From CAG-791 sp045546175 (GTDB taxonomy: Bacteria > Bacillota > Clostridia > Lachnospirales > Lachnospiraceae): a stretch of DNA of 30,168 nucleotides. A program made the position numbers and the translations under genes. Under the pieces are notes generated by a model. That model ran no database searches and was not told the DNA's origin. It saw only the letters and a program-made list of their open reading frames with translations. Of this stretch, positions 8,182 through 16,299 are shown in pieces; positions within the stretch are counted from its first letter, which is position 1; each line of letters starts with the position of its first letter. The stretch is from contig JAZQCI010000026.1 of NCBI GenBank assembly GCA_045546175.1, forward strand, positions 1 to 30,168, in the 5' to 3' direction.

Positions 8182-8727
8182 ATGCGAATCGGAACAGGAT
8201 ATGATGTACATAAGCTTGTGGAAGGGCGGAAGCTGATCATGGGCGGCGTCGAGATCCCTCATGAGAAGGGGCTCCTCGGTCACTCTGACGCGGACGTTCT
8301 CGCGCATGCGATCATGGACGCCCTGCTCGGCGCGGCAGCGCTCGGTGATATCGGAAAGCACTTCCCGGACTCGGATGAGAAGTACAAAGGCGCAGATTCT
8401 CTGATGCTGATGAGAGAAGTGAGACAGATCCTGCAGGAGCATTACTTTCTGATCGAAAACGTGGACGCGACGATCATCGCGCAGGCCCCCAAGATGAGGC
8501 CGCACATTGATAAGATGCGTCAAAATATTGCCGACGCGCTGGAGATCGACATATCTCAGGTAAGCGTGAAGGCGACGACAGAAGAGTGGCTCGGGTTTAC
8601 CGGCCGCGGAGAAGGAATCTCCGTGCAGGCAGTGGCGCTGATCACTTCCCCCATGGATCTGGAGGCCAGGTCGGTCTTCAGCTCGGAAGGCGGATGCGCG
8701 AATTGCCCGGCAAGAAATGGAAAGTGA
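8182..8727 (+). CDS. ispF: 2-C-methyl-D-erythritol 2,4-cyclodiphosphate synthase
   Basis: IspF cyclises CDP-methylerythritol 2-phosphate to MEcPP in the MEP isoprenoid pathway. Metal ligands are visible: D8-x-H10 in GTGYDVHKL and H42 in DADVLAHAIMDALLGA, with H34-S-D36 nearby, plus GDIGKHFPDSD and the C-terminal KATTEEWLGFTGRGEGI. The protein has 181 residues, about 25 more than usual: after the normal end (AVALI) a tail continues and contains CANC close to the C-terminus. The tail may be real or a minor annotation oddity, since the stop is only 8 bases before cysS. ATG 8182 follows GAGGAACAG. First gene of the operon. Confidence 0.93.
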   Translation: MRIGTGYDVHKLVEGRKLIMGGVEIPHEKGLLGHSDADVLAHAIMDALLGAAALGDIGKHFPDSDEKYKGADSLMLMREVRQILQEHYFLIENVDATIIAQAPKMRPHIDKMRQNIADALEIDISQVSVKATTEEWLGFTGRGEGISVQAVALITSPMDLEARSVFSSEGGCANCPARNGK

Positions 8728-8735
8728 GGAATACA

Positions 8736-10151
8736 ATGAAAATCTTTAACACAATGTCCAGGACCAAAGAGGAATTTGTGCCGCTCAAACCCGGCAAGGT
8801 GAGCATGTATGTATGCGGACCCACCGTCTACAACCTGATCCACATCGGAAATGCGCGTCCCATGATCGTTTTTGACACGGTCAGGCGCTATTTTGAATAC
8901 AAAGGATACAAGGTCAACTATGTATCCAACTTCACGGACGTCGATGACAAGATCATCAAGAAGGCCCAGGAAGAGGGCGTCGACTCCGCAGTCATCTCTG
9001 AGAGATACATCGATGAGTGCAAGAAGGATATGGCGAGCCTCAACATCAAGCCCGCGACCATGCACCCCAGGGCAACGCAGGAGATCGACGGAATGATCGA
9101 GATGATCCAGACTCTGATCGACAAGGGCTACGCCTATGTCGCTGAGGACGGCACAGTCTACTACAGCACGAGAAAATTTGACGGCTACGGCAAGCTCTCC
9201 CACAAGGACCTCGACAACATGCGCAGCGGCAACCGCGACCTCAAGGTGACCGGCGCCGACCAGAAGCAGGACGCGCTGGATTTCGTCCTGTGGAAGCCCA
9301 AGAAAGAGGGAGAGCCTTATTGGGATTGCCCCTGGTGCAAGGGAAGACCCGGCTGGCACATCGAGTGCTCGGTCATGAGCAAGCGCTATCTCGGCTCTCA
9401 GATCGACATTCACGCCGGCGGCGAAGTCCTGGTATTCCCGCACCACGAGAGCGAAATCGCGCCGTCTGAGGCTGCCAACGGCGTACCTTTTGCAAAATAT
9501 TGGATGCACAACGCTTTCCTGAACATCGACGGCGTCAAGATGGCCAAGTCCAAGGGCAATTTCTTCACTGTCCGCGACGTCATCGCCCAGTACGATCCGC
9601 AGGTACTTCGTTACTTCATGCTGTCCTCCCACTACAGGAGCCCTCTGAACTTCAGCAGAGACCTCATGGAATCCGCTAAGGCTTCCTATGAGAGAATTCT
9701 CAACTGCGGCGAGAACCTGAAATTCCTTCTGGAAAAGGCCGAGGGAATCATGACGGACGATGAGGCAGCCCAGGCTAAGGAAGCGGAAGGATACCGCACG
9801 CAGTTTGAGACCGCCATGGACGACGATTTCAATACGGCAGATGCGATCTCCGCTGTTTTCGAGCTGGTCAAATGGATCAACAGCCGTGTCAGCGGATCTT
9901 CCTCCAGAGAGTTTCTTGAGACTCTGGACAAGGAGCTCCACGATCTGACAGACGTCTGCGGCCTGATCATTGAGAGAGACAATGAACTCGAGGACGATCT
10001 GGCCGCTTACGTGGAGGCCAAGATCGCCGAGAGAAAGGCGGCCAAGAAGGCCCGCGATTTCGCAAAGGCCGACGCGATCCGCGACGAGCTCAAGGAAAAA
10101 GGCATTATTCTGGAAGACACCAGAGAAGGAGTTAAATGGAAGAAAGCCTGA
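8736..10151 (+). CDS. cysS: cysteinyl-tRNA synthetase
   Basis: A class I aminoacyl-tRNA synthetase of 471 residues charging tRNA-Cys. Motifs: zinc ligand C27 in VCGPTVYN, HIGH-type HIGN at 36-39, PWCKGRPGWHIECS (further zinc ligand region), FPHHESEIA, and K268-M-A-K-S272 (KMSKS variant). I chose ATG 8736, which gives the normal N-terminus MKIFNTMSRT and has GAGGAA upstream; the frame is open further up (from 8586), but that part overlaps ispF and does not look like CysS. Its 3' end overlaps mrnC by 16 bases. No T-box leader is present; expression depends on the ispF promoter. Confidence 0.96.
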   Translation: MKIFNTMSRTKEEFVPLKPGKVSMYVCGPTVYNLIHIGNARPMIVFDTVRRYFEYKGYKVNYVSNFTDVDDKIIKKAQEEGVDSAVISERYIDECKKDMASLNIKPATMHPRATQEIDGMIEMIQTLIDKGYAYVAEDGTVYYSTRKFDGYGKLSHKDLDNMRSGNRDLKVTGADQKQDALDFVLWKPKKEGEPYWDCPWCKGRPGWHIECSVMSKRYLGSQIDIHAGGEVLVFPHHESEIAPSEAANGVPFAKYWMHNAFLNIDGVKMAKSKGNFFTVRDVIAQYDPQVLRYFMLSSHYRSPLNFSRDLMESAKASYERILNCGENLKFLLEKAEGIMTDDEAAQAKEAEGYRTQFETAMDDDFNTADAISAVFELVKWINSRVSGSSSREFLETLDKELHDLTDVCGLIIERDNELEDDLAAYVEAKIAERKAAKKARDFAKADAIRDELKEKGIILEDTREGVKWKKA

Positions 10152-10636
10152 GAGGTCTGATCCTTAGGGAGTTTCCGCACGAAGAGATCGATATAAGGAC
10201 GTATTCCCCGGGAACGCTTGCGTTTCTGGGGGACGCCGTCTATTCCCTTGTGATCAGGACTATTCTGGTATCCAAGGGAAACCGCCAGTCGGAGAAGCTG
10301 CACAATGAGACGACTTTCTATGTGCGCGCCGAGCAGCAGGCGGCGATCGGAATTGCCGTCTACGATCTTTTGACAGACGAAGAGAAGAAAGTATACAGAC
10401 GCGGAAGAAATTCCAATCCATATCACCATGCAAAGAGTTCCTCTCTGGAGGAATACCTGCAAGCAACCGCACTGGAGACCCTGTGCGGTTACTTGTATTT
10501 ACAGGACAGGACGGAAAGGCTCATGGAGCTGCTCAGAGAAGGAATCAGGAAGACGGACCGCAAGGGAAAACTGGGTCCGAGAAAAATCCGCAGTGAGGCG
10601 GCAGAAGAGATAGGAGAAAACAAAGATTATGAATGA
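10136..10636 (+). CDS. mrnC: Mini-ribonuclease III
   Basis: MrnC is a dimeric RNase III catalytic domain without a dsRNA-binding domain that trims 23S rRNA precursor ends. The RNase III signature is in SPGTLAFLGDAVYSLVIR with metal-binding D33; the family motif RGRNSNPYHHAK and the acidic ATALETLCGYLYL segment follow. At 166 residues it is slightly longer than B. subtilis MrnC because of a basic C-terminal tail. It overlaps cysS by 16 bases and rlmB by 8 bases, indicating translational coupling. The cysS-mrnC-rlmB order is conserved in Firmicutes. Confidence 0.92.
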   Translation: MEESLRGLILREFPHEEIDIRTYSPGTLAFLGDAVYSLVIRTILVSKGNRQSEKLHNETTFYVRAEQQAAIGIAVYDLLTDEEKKVYRRGRNSNPYHHAKSSSLEEYLQATALETLCGYLYLQDRTERLMELLREGIRKTDRKGKLGPRKIRSEAAEEIGENKDYE

Positions 10637-11363
10637 AAACCGGATCGAAGGCAGAAATGCCGTGATCGAGGCATTCCGGTCGGGCAGGACGATCGACAGG
10701 CTCTACATGCTCGACGGCAGCAGGGAAGGAGCGATGCAGACTGTCCGCAAGGAGGCGGCCAAGCACGGAACGCCCGTCAAATATGTCACGAAGCAGCGCC
10801 TGGACCAGATGTCCGAGACAGGACGGCACCAGGGGGTCATCGCGGAGATCGCCGCTTATTCTTACGCGGAGATGGAGGACCTGTTCGCGAAAGCTGCGGA
10901 GAAGGGGGAGGATCCTTTCTTCATTCTTCTGGACGGCATTGAAGATCCCCACAACCTGGGAGCGATCATCCGCACAGCCAATCTGGCCGGCGCGCACGGC
11001 GTGATCATACCAAAGGACAGGGCGGTAGGGCTGACCGCCACGGTGGCCAAGGCCTCCGCAGGAGCCATCAACTATACGCCCGTCGTAAAGGTCACCAATA
11101 TGGTGCGCACGATGGAAAAGCTGGCGGAGAAAGGTCTCTGGTTCGTCTGTGCGGACATGGACGGCACACCTATGACCGAGCTCAACATGAAAGGACCCAT
11201 CGGCCTTGTGATCGGAGCCGAGGGGAGCGGCGTCAGCAGGCTTGTGAAGGAGAAATGCGACATGATCGCCTCGATCCCCATGAAGGGAGAGATCGACTCC
11301 CTCAACGCTTCCGTCGCCATGGCCGTTCTGACCTATGAGATCGTAAGACAGAGGAGTCTGTAA
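10629..11363 (+). CDS. rlmB: 23S rRNA 2'-O-methyltransferase, RlmB/TrmH (SpoU) family
   Basis: A 244-residue SPOUT methyltransferase expected to methylate the 2'-OH of a guanosine in 23S rRNA (G2251 in E. coli) using SAM. An N-terminal substrate-binding domain (IEGRNAVIEAF; ~1-75) is followed by the knotted SPOUT domain with its three motifs: DPHNLGAIIRTA, LVIGAEGSGVS and SLNASVAMAVLTYE. RlmB and related TrmH paralogues are not fully separable by eye, but the N-terminus and position behind mrnC favour RlmB. It starts within the end of mrnC and is followed 8 bases later by sigH. The yacP gene found between rlmB and sigH in Bacillus is absent here. Confidence 0.9.
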   Translation: MNENRIEGRNAVIEAFRSGRTIDRLYMLDGSREGAMQTVRKEAAKHGTPVKYVTKQRLDQMSETGRHQGVIAEIAAYSYAEMEDLFAKAAEKGEDPFFILLDGIEDPHNLGAIIRTANLAGAHGVIIPKDRAVGLTATVAKASAGAINYTPVVKVTNMVRTMEKLAEKGLWFVCADMDGTPMTELNMKGPIGLVIGAEGSGVSRLVKEKCDMIASIPMKGEIDSLNASVAMAVLTYEIVRQRSL

Positions 11364-11371
11364 CCGGATCT

Positions 11372-11983
11372 ATGAACAGAGAAAAATACGAAGAACTGAC
11401 GGACGAGGAACTGATCGCCCTTTTCAGGGACGGCGACCAGGAGGCTATGGAGAAGCTCCTTAATAAGTACAAAGAGATGGTCCTGGGAAAAGCCAGATCC
11501 ATGTACATACTCGGAGGCGATTCGGATGACCTGATCCAGGAGGGGATGCTCGGCCTGTTCAAGGCTGTTCGCGATTACGACTGCGGCAGAGACGCGAGCT
11601 TTCGGACTTTTGCCCAGCTGTGCGTGACGCGCCAGCTCTATACGGCCGTCAAGGCATCCAGCAGGAAGAAACACCTGCCTCTCAACACGGCGATCTCGCT
11701 CAGCCGTCCGGTCAGGGAAGACGGCGAGGAAGAGGAAGAATTCCTCGACTGCCTGGAGGCGGACGCCAGTTCCAATCCGGAAGTATATCTGATCGGACAG
11801 GAAGAGATGGAGAGGCTTGAGGAGAAGATCGAGAGGGAGCTGAGTCCTTTCGAAAAGCAGGTCATGGAGCTCCATCTGACCGGAATGGGATATGTGGAGA
11901 TCGCGCATGTCCTGAACAGGGACGAAAAATCTACGGATAACGCGCTTCAGCGGATCAGAACGAAACTAAAAAAGTGGAGGTAG
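11372..11983 (+). CDS. sigH: RNA polymerase sigma factor, SigH (Spo0H) type
   Basis: A 203-residue sigma-70 family factor. Region 2 is clear: the N-terminal LTDEELIALFRDGDQEAME, then GDSDDLIQEGMLGLFKAVRDYD (core binding and -10 recognition) and FRTFAQLCVTRQ. An acidic linker EDGEEEEEF precedes region 4, LSPFEKQVMELHLTGMGY plus the helix-turn-helix IAHVLNRDEKSTDNALQRIR. Gene order behind rlmB matches the sigH locus of Firmicutes, where it drives early stationary-phase and sporulation genes. Whether this organism sporulates cannot be told here. It begins 8 bases after the rlmB stop, so it is in the same operon. Confidence 0.9.
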   Translation: MNREKYEELTDEELIALFRDGDQEAMEKLLNKYKEMVLGKARSMYILGGDSDDLIQEGMLGLFKAVRDYDCGRDASFRTFAQLCVTRQLYTAVKASSRKKHLPLNTAISLSRPVREDGEEEEEFLDCLEADASSNPEVYLIGQEEMERLEEKIERELSPFEKQVMELHLTGMGYVEIAHVLNRDEKSTDNALQRIRTKLKKWR

Positions 11984-11989
11984 ACGTAT

Positions 11990-12223
11990 ATGGCAAAGAA
12001 TCCCCTGCAGTTCATGCAGCTGGCAGAGCGACTTAAGATTTTCAGGGATCAGCATCCCAGGGTACTGGACTTCATTCAGGCGGTTGGCAGGAACAACCTG
12101 CAGCCGGGGGTGATCCTGGAACTTCGCGTCACTGACCTGGACGGGAAAGTTTCGGTGACGAATATGAGGCTGACGGAAGAGGATATTGAGACCATCGGGA
12201 TCATTAAGAATTTGAAAGGCTGA
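11990..12223 (+). CDS. small conserved-looking protein of unknown function
   Basis: A 77-residue soluble protein beginning 6 bases after the sigH stop, with GTGGAGGT upstream of ATG 11990. An N-terminal helical half (LQFMQLAERLKIFRDQHPRVLDFIQAVG) is followed by a beta-type half (VILELRVTDLDGKVSVTNMRLTEEDIETI). No motif for a known function is seen. Its tight spacing and the terminator directly after make it the last gene of the ispF-sigH operon. The coding call is supported by the ribosome site and by operon position. Confidence 0.75.
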   Translation: MAKNPLQFMQLAERLKIFRDQHPRVLDFIQAVGRNNLQPGVILELRVTDLDGKVSVTNMRLTEEDIETIGIIKNLKG

Positions 12224-12236
12224 TAATTGAGACCAT

Positions 12237-12279
12237 GAAAAAGTCCCTGCAGAATTGATTTCTGCAGGGACTCTTTTAA
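12237..12279. terminator. bidirectional terminator
   Basis: AAAAAGTCCCTGCAGAA and TTTCTGCAGGGACTCTTTT form a near-perfect ~13-bp stem with loop TTGA. It serves both the plus-strand sigH operon and the minus-strand wall protein gene. Confidence 0.88.
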
Positions 12280-12292
12280 TGTGAGGATCTGT

Positions 12293-15200
12293 TTACTTGA
12301 GAACTCCGTTACTCCCGAATGTGTAGGACTTGCCGTCAATCGTTCGTGTGCCGGTGACCATCTTATTATTGGAATCGAAGTAATACTTCTTGCCGTTTAT
12401 GGTCTGCCATCCCGTGACGAGTGCGCCGCTCGAAGGATTCAGGTAGTACCACGCGTTGTTTTCGGCCACCCATTCCCAGCCGGTGTGCATGTAACCGCTA
12501 ATGGGATCAAAATAGTACTTCTTGCCGTTGATTCGCTTCCAGCGAAGATACATCTTGCCGTCGGAGGTAAAGTAGTACAGCTTGCCGCTGATCCTCTTCC
12601 AGCCGGTCAGGCGGACACCGTTGGCGTTGAAGTAATAGATGTCGCCGTCAATGTTCTGGAATTGGTTGGTAAGATAAGAACTGCCGACCTTGAACTTATA
12701 ATTATTTCCGGATTTGACCCATGTGCCCGTTGTCGACTTGGCATAGTCGGCGCCGGGGTTGTTGGGCAGGCAACTGAAGTGGACGATCTGCCTGCAGGAG
12801 CTCGGTGCATCGCTGATGATGACGCCGTATCCCGCCGCGCATTCCACGACCTTGCCGCCTCCGAGGTAGATCATGACGTGGCTGTTGCTGCTGGCCGTGC
12901 CCTTGCCGGTGCAGATGATGTCACCGGGGGATGCCTTGCTGACATCCGTTCCGATATTGACGCCGCCCGGATAGGTAGAGGGACTGTTGCCCCACTGGTA
13001 GGAGTGGACAAAGTCTTCTCCGACAAGGCCGTATTTGTACAGAACATGGTAGACAAACCATGAGCAGTCTGTCTTGCCGCCGGAGATCAGTCTGCGGAAA
13101 CGAAGACCGTTAGGGTCATTGTTGGTGACGGAAGAGGCGTAATCCATTTTGCCGACAAAGTAAGTCGCGTAAGCGAGCATGTTGTTGACAAAGGCCGCGT
13201 TCCTCTTCGTCGTTACGTCAAAAGGCATATCGCTGTCCTTGCTCTTAGCCCAGGTGTTGGTAACTGCGGAGGTCACATAAGGACTGCTGTTCCAGATGGA
13301 CCTTTCGCTCGTAGTGGTGGTCGTACTGGAGGCGGATTCAATTGCGCTTCCCGATATAAGGACGCCATTGGAATCAAAAGTACACACCTGTCCGTTGATC
13401 GTCTGCCTGCCGGTCACCATGGCTCCGTCATTGGCAAAATAGTATTTCTTGCCGCCTATAGTATGCCATCCCGTGTACATGAAGGCCTTCTGCGGGTCAA
13501 AATAGAACCGTCTTCCGCTAAAAGTCTGCCATCCTGTCTTGGCATAAAACTCTCCGGGTGTGAGATAGTAGAGCTTGCCGTCTATGCGCTTCCAACCCTC
13601 AAGGAGATAGCCGTATTGGGGACTCAGATAATACCAGGCGTTGTTCTCCTCAACCCACTCCCAGCCTGTGTGCATGTGGCCGTCTACAGGGTCAAATAAG
13701 TATTTCTTATTATTAATGCGCTTCCAGCGGTAAAGCCGCTTGCCATTTCCGTCAAAATAGTAGGTCTTGCCGCCGATGGATTTGAATCCGGTGACGCGGT
13801 AACCGTCGGAACCGAGGTAGTAGGTCTCACCGTTGACTGTCAGCATCTGATTCGCTAAATAAGTTGTTCCCTTCTGATACTTATAACCGTTCCCTACTTT
13901 GACCCAGCCGGTCTTGTTGCCGGTCGCGGTAAGAGAGGAGGAAGTATCTTTGGTCTTACTGCCGGTGTTCGCAGCAGACGAAGTGGTAGTGGACGAGCTC
14001 GTGTTCTTTGTTCCTGCCGTGCTTCCGGGGGGTGAGCTCGTCAGAACGCCACTGTTGTTAAACACATAAGTCTTGCCGTCGATGACCTGTCTGCCTTTCA
14101 CCATGACACCGTCTTTGCCAAAATAGTATGTCTTGCCGCCTATAGTATGCCATCCCGTGTACATGAAGGCTTTCTGCGGGTCAAAATAGAACCGTTTTCC
14201 GCTAAAAGTCTGCCATCCTGTCTTGGCATAAAACTCCCCGGGAGTGAGATAGTAGAGTTTGCCGTCTATGCGCTTCCATCCTTCAAGGAGATAGCCGTAT
14301 TGGGGACTCAGGTAATACCAGGCATTCTTTTCGGCTACCCACTCCCAACCCGTGTGTACATGACCGTCGACGGGGTCAAAGTAGAATTTCTTTCCGTTGA
14401 TACGCTTCCATCGCAGGTACATTCTGCCTTCGGAGTCAAAATAGTACAGCTTTCCGTTGATACGCTTCCAGCTTGTCAGACGGTATCCGTTCGCGTTGAA
14501 ATAATAGATATTGCCGTCAATGGTCTGGAATTTGTTCTTGCTGTAGGAGCCGTCTTTATTGCGGTATTTGACGCCGCCCGAAGTCTCGACGAATCTGGCT
14601 GTGTAAGAGTACCTTTTGGGAAGAGCGGTTGTCGAATTGCTCGCCGATACCGTTGCCGCTGTCGCCTTCATTTTGGCGGTGATATGATAATCCAGCGCGT
14701 CGTTGAACTGATACGATACCGCGTTGACGATGTTGCCGCTGCTGTCCTTGATATTGGCCGTCACCGTACGCATGTTTCTCTCGCCGGCAACGCTGATATG
14801 CCCGGCCTTGACGGTAAAAGTGAGCATGCCGTTGTATCTTGTGCTGTAAATATTGCAGGTATTCTTGAGGTTGTTGATCGGCGTCTGCACCCATCCGCCG
14901 CCAAAGGAAGAGGGACTGTCTCCGAGCCAGTTGTAATAGGCAAAAGAGGGGTTCACTTTTTTGACAAATGCAGCCGTATTACTGGAATTTCCGCCGTGGT
15001 GGTTGAACTTGAAAATATCGGCGCTGATGTCAATCCCGCTCGCCACGAGCTGATTCTCGACTTCACTCTCGATATCGCCGCAGGTGAGGTAGGAAACCGT
15101 TCCGGCAGTAACTTTTGTGACCAGAGAGTTATTGTTGATATAACTGGCATCATAAGAGTTGCTGTTGTAGGTGCATCCCCAGAGGACTTTGACCGTGGCT

Positions 15201-15736
15201 TCTCCGACTTTGAAGGTGGAGCCTTTCTTGAGGTAGACGATCTTACAGCCGTTTTCTTTGGCCGTATTCACTATATTGTTATACCCGTTCAGAAAGTCCT
15301 TGCAATAGCTTGTGGACTGAGCGCCCCTTTTCACGTAAGCGGGATCGGGAAGATAGACCGTGCCTACGTGGAATCTGGAATCATCGATGATCGTAGAGAT
15401 CTGATCCATATGGTCATAATGATAGTGGGAGAGATAAATATCGAAGTTATAGAAGTGATGGTCGTCCAGATAATTGATCAGTGTGTCGTACTTATCTCTG
15501 ATATAAGTGTCCATCAGAAGGTTCTTGCCGCCGCTGGAAAGCATTGTGCTGTCGCCCCAGACACCGGCGTCTCCGAAATCGATGGGCGTGATCTGCATAT
15601 TTCCGCTCGCCGCTTTTGCGGGAATGACCGGTGCGACCGATGAGACGGCCATCATGACGGCCATGGCGATCAGAGAGAAAGAACGCCCGATAGAAGATAA
15701 TAGACGGTGTTTCCCTGAAGAATTTTGTCTGTTCAT
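12293..15736 (-). CDS. secreted modular wall protein: MBL-fold domain, wall-binding repeats, NlpC/P60 domain, repeats
   Basis: An 1147-residue exported protein. A signal peptide (basic start, hydrophobic 18-38, cleavage after PAKA at ~42) leads into a metallo-beta-lactamase-fold domain (~47-310) with H104-x-H106-x-D108-H109 and NHHGGN near 246, most like the ComEC-associated MBL hydrolases. About 45-residue-block wall/choline-binding-type repeats (GWKRIDGKLYYL, WYYLSPQYGY) fill ~395-560. A Ser/Thr linker (~565-610), a second repeat block (~612-800) and another linker follow. Then an NlpC/P60 cysteine peptidase domain has C891 in KTDCSWFVYHVL and H953 in SNSHVMIYLGGG. More repeats end the protein. 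It probably binds the wall and cleaves peptidoglycan stem peptides; the MBL substrate is unknown. AGGGG precedes ATG 15736. Confidence 0.88.
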   Translation of the reverse strand: MNRQNSSGKHRLLSSIGRSFSLIAMAVMMAVSSVAPVIPAKAASGNMQITPIDFGDAGVWGDSTMLSSGGKNLLMDTYIRDKYDTLINYLDDHHFYNFDIYLSHYHYDHMDQISTIIDDSRFHVGTVYLPDPAYVKRGAQSTSYCKDFLNGYNNIVNTAKENGCKIVYLKKGSTFKVGEATVKVLWGCTYNSNSYDASYINNNSLVTKVTAGTVSYLTCGDIESEVENQLVASGIDISADIFKFNHHGGNSSNTAAFVKKVNPSFAYYNWLGDSPSSFGGGWVQTPINNLKNTCNIYSTRYNGMLTFTVKAGHISVAGERNMRTVTANIKDSSGNIVNAVSYQFNDALDYHITAKMKATAATVSASNSTTALPKRYSYTARFVETSGGVKYRNKDGSYSKNKFQTIDGNIYYFNANGYRLTSWKRINGKLYYFDSEGRMYLRWKRINGKKFYFDPVDGHVHTGWEWVAEKNAWYYLSPQYGYLLEGWKRIDGKLYYLTPGEFYAKTGWQTFSGKRFYFDPQKAFMYTGWHTIGGKTYYFGKDGVMVKGRQVIDGKTYVFNNSGVLTSSPPGSTAGTKNTSSSTTTSSAANTGSKTKDTSSSLTATGNKTGWVKVGNGYKYQKGTTYLANQMLTVNGETYYLGSDGYRVTGFKSIGGKTYYFDGNGKRLYRWKRINNKKYLFDPVDGHMHTGWEWVEENNAWYYLSPQYGYLLEGWKRIDGKLYYLTPGEFYAKTGWQTFSGRRFYFDPQKAFMYTGWHTIGGKKYYFANDGAMVTGRQTINGQVCTFDSNGVLISGSAIESASSTTTTTSERSIWNSSPYVTSAVTNTWAKSKDSDMPFDVTTKRNAAFVNNMLAYATYFVGKMDYASSVTNNDPNGLRFRRLISGGKTDCSWFVYHVLYKYGLVGEDFVHSYQWGNSPSTYPGGVNIGTDVSKASPGDIICTGKGTASSNSHVMIYLGGGKVVECAAGYGVIISDAPSSCRQIVHFSCLPNNPGADYAKSTTGTWVKSGNNYKFKVGSSYLTNQFQNIDGDIYYFNANGVRLTGWKRISGKLYYFTSDGKMYLRWKRINGKKYYFDPISGYMHTGWEWVAENNAWYYLNPSSGALVTGWQTINGKKYYFDSNNKMVTGTRTIDGKSYTFGSNGVLK
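13448..13640 (-). repeat. intragenic direct repeat, copy near the NlpC/P60 side
   Basis: About 190 bases nearly identical to 14132-14324, 684 bases (exactly 228 codons) away. Differences are few and mostly silent. Both copies encode the same segment of wall-binding repeats (LSPQYGYLLEGWKRIDGK, PQKAFMYTGWHTIGGK), so part of the protein arose by duplication. Confidence 0.85.
14132..14324 (-). repeat. intragenic direct repeat, copy near the MBL side
   Basis: Partner of 13448-13640. The reading frame is kept between copies, so recombination between them would shorten or lengthen the protein by 228 residues without a frameshift. Confidence 0.85.
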
Positions 15737-15751
15737 AGTTACCCCTGACTG

Positions 15752-15773
15752 CCCCGATGTTATACAATCGGGG
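15752..15773 (-). other. hairpin in the leader of the wall protein gene
   Basis: On the minus strand CCCCGAT-TGTATAAC-ATCGGGG forms a perfect 7-bp stem ending 15 bases before ATG 15736, just upstream of the AGGGG ribosome site. No T-run follows. It could stabilise the mRNA 5' end or bind a regulator; the rest of 15774-15879 is AT-rich and probably holds the promoter, but no single promoter stands out. Confidence 0.5.
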
Positions 15774-15879
15774 TCGATTCTAATACTCTTAGATTACTTA
15801 CCAGAATAAGGGTAACATATAATTACAAAAATGTTAAGGAAATTTTAAATAATATATAGAAATAATTGCAAAACCGACA

Positions 15880-16299
15880 CTATTTTGACTTATTTAGTAA
15901 TATCACGCCGGCAATATACAGGATCAGTCCGGCAAAAAGCAAGACAAAACCCGCCGCCATCATCGCGGTCTGGTATACGGAGGAATTGCCCGCGATATCG
16001 AATACGCCGCGAAGGAGACTGCTTACCGTGACCATCGCCGCGCCCGTGTTCCACATAAGTCTGCACAGAAGTCCGGGGCCGGGCATCTGCGGCAGGAAGG
16101 TGAAAAAAGCGCAGGGCAGCACACACAGGACCAGCGGCCAGGCGAAGAGAAAAGTCATGAAAGGCGAGTGGACGCCGTGGGAGAACAGGTTATAGATCAT
16201 ATAAAAGAGCAGGCAGAAAAGGGTGCAGCAAGCGGAAACAAACAGTGCCCGCCGCATACTTTTGCTGTCATTTTCACTTGCCAATATAGACGATATCAC
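15880..16299 (-). CDS. small polytopic membrane protein, function unknown
   Basis: A 139-residue protein with four predicted membrane segments: ALFVSACCTLFCLLFYMIY, FLFAWPLVLCVLPCAFFTFL, MWNTGAAMVTVSSLLRGVF (weaker) and MAAGFVLLFAGLILYIAGV. I do not recognise the family. GTG 16299 overlaps the end of the preceding glycosidase gene by 26 bases and has AAAGGA 7 bases upstream; the alternative, ATG 16257 (MRRALF), gives 125 residues with a weaker site. The overlap implies the two genes are cotranscribed and coupled. It ends about 140 bases before the wall protein gene starts. Confidence 0.65.
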   Translation of the reverse strand: MISSILASENDSKSMRRALFVSACCTLFCLLFYMIYNLFSHGVHSPFMTFLFAWPLVLCVLPCAFFTFLPQMPGPGLLCRLMWNTGAAMVTVSSLLRGVFDIAGNSSVYQTAMMAAGFVLLFAGLILYIAGVILLNKSK

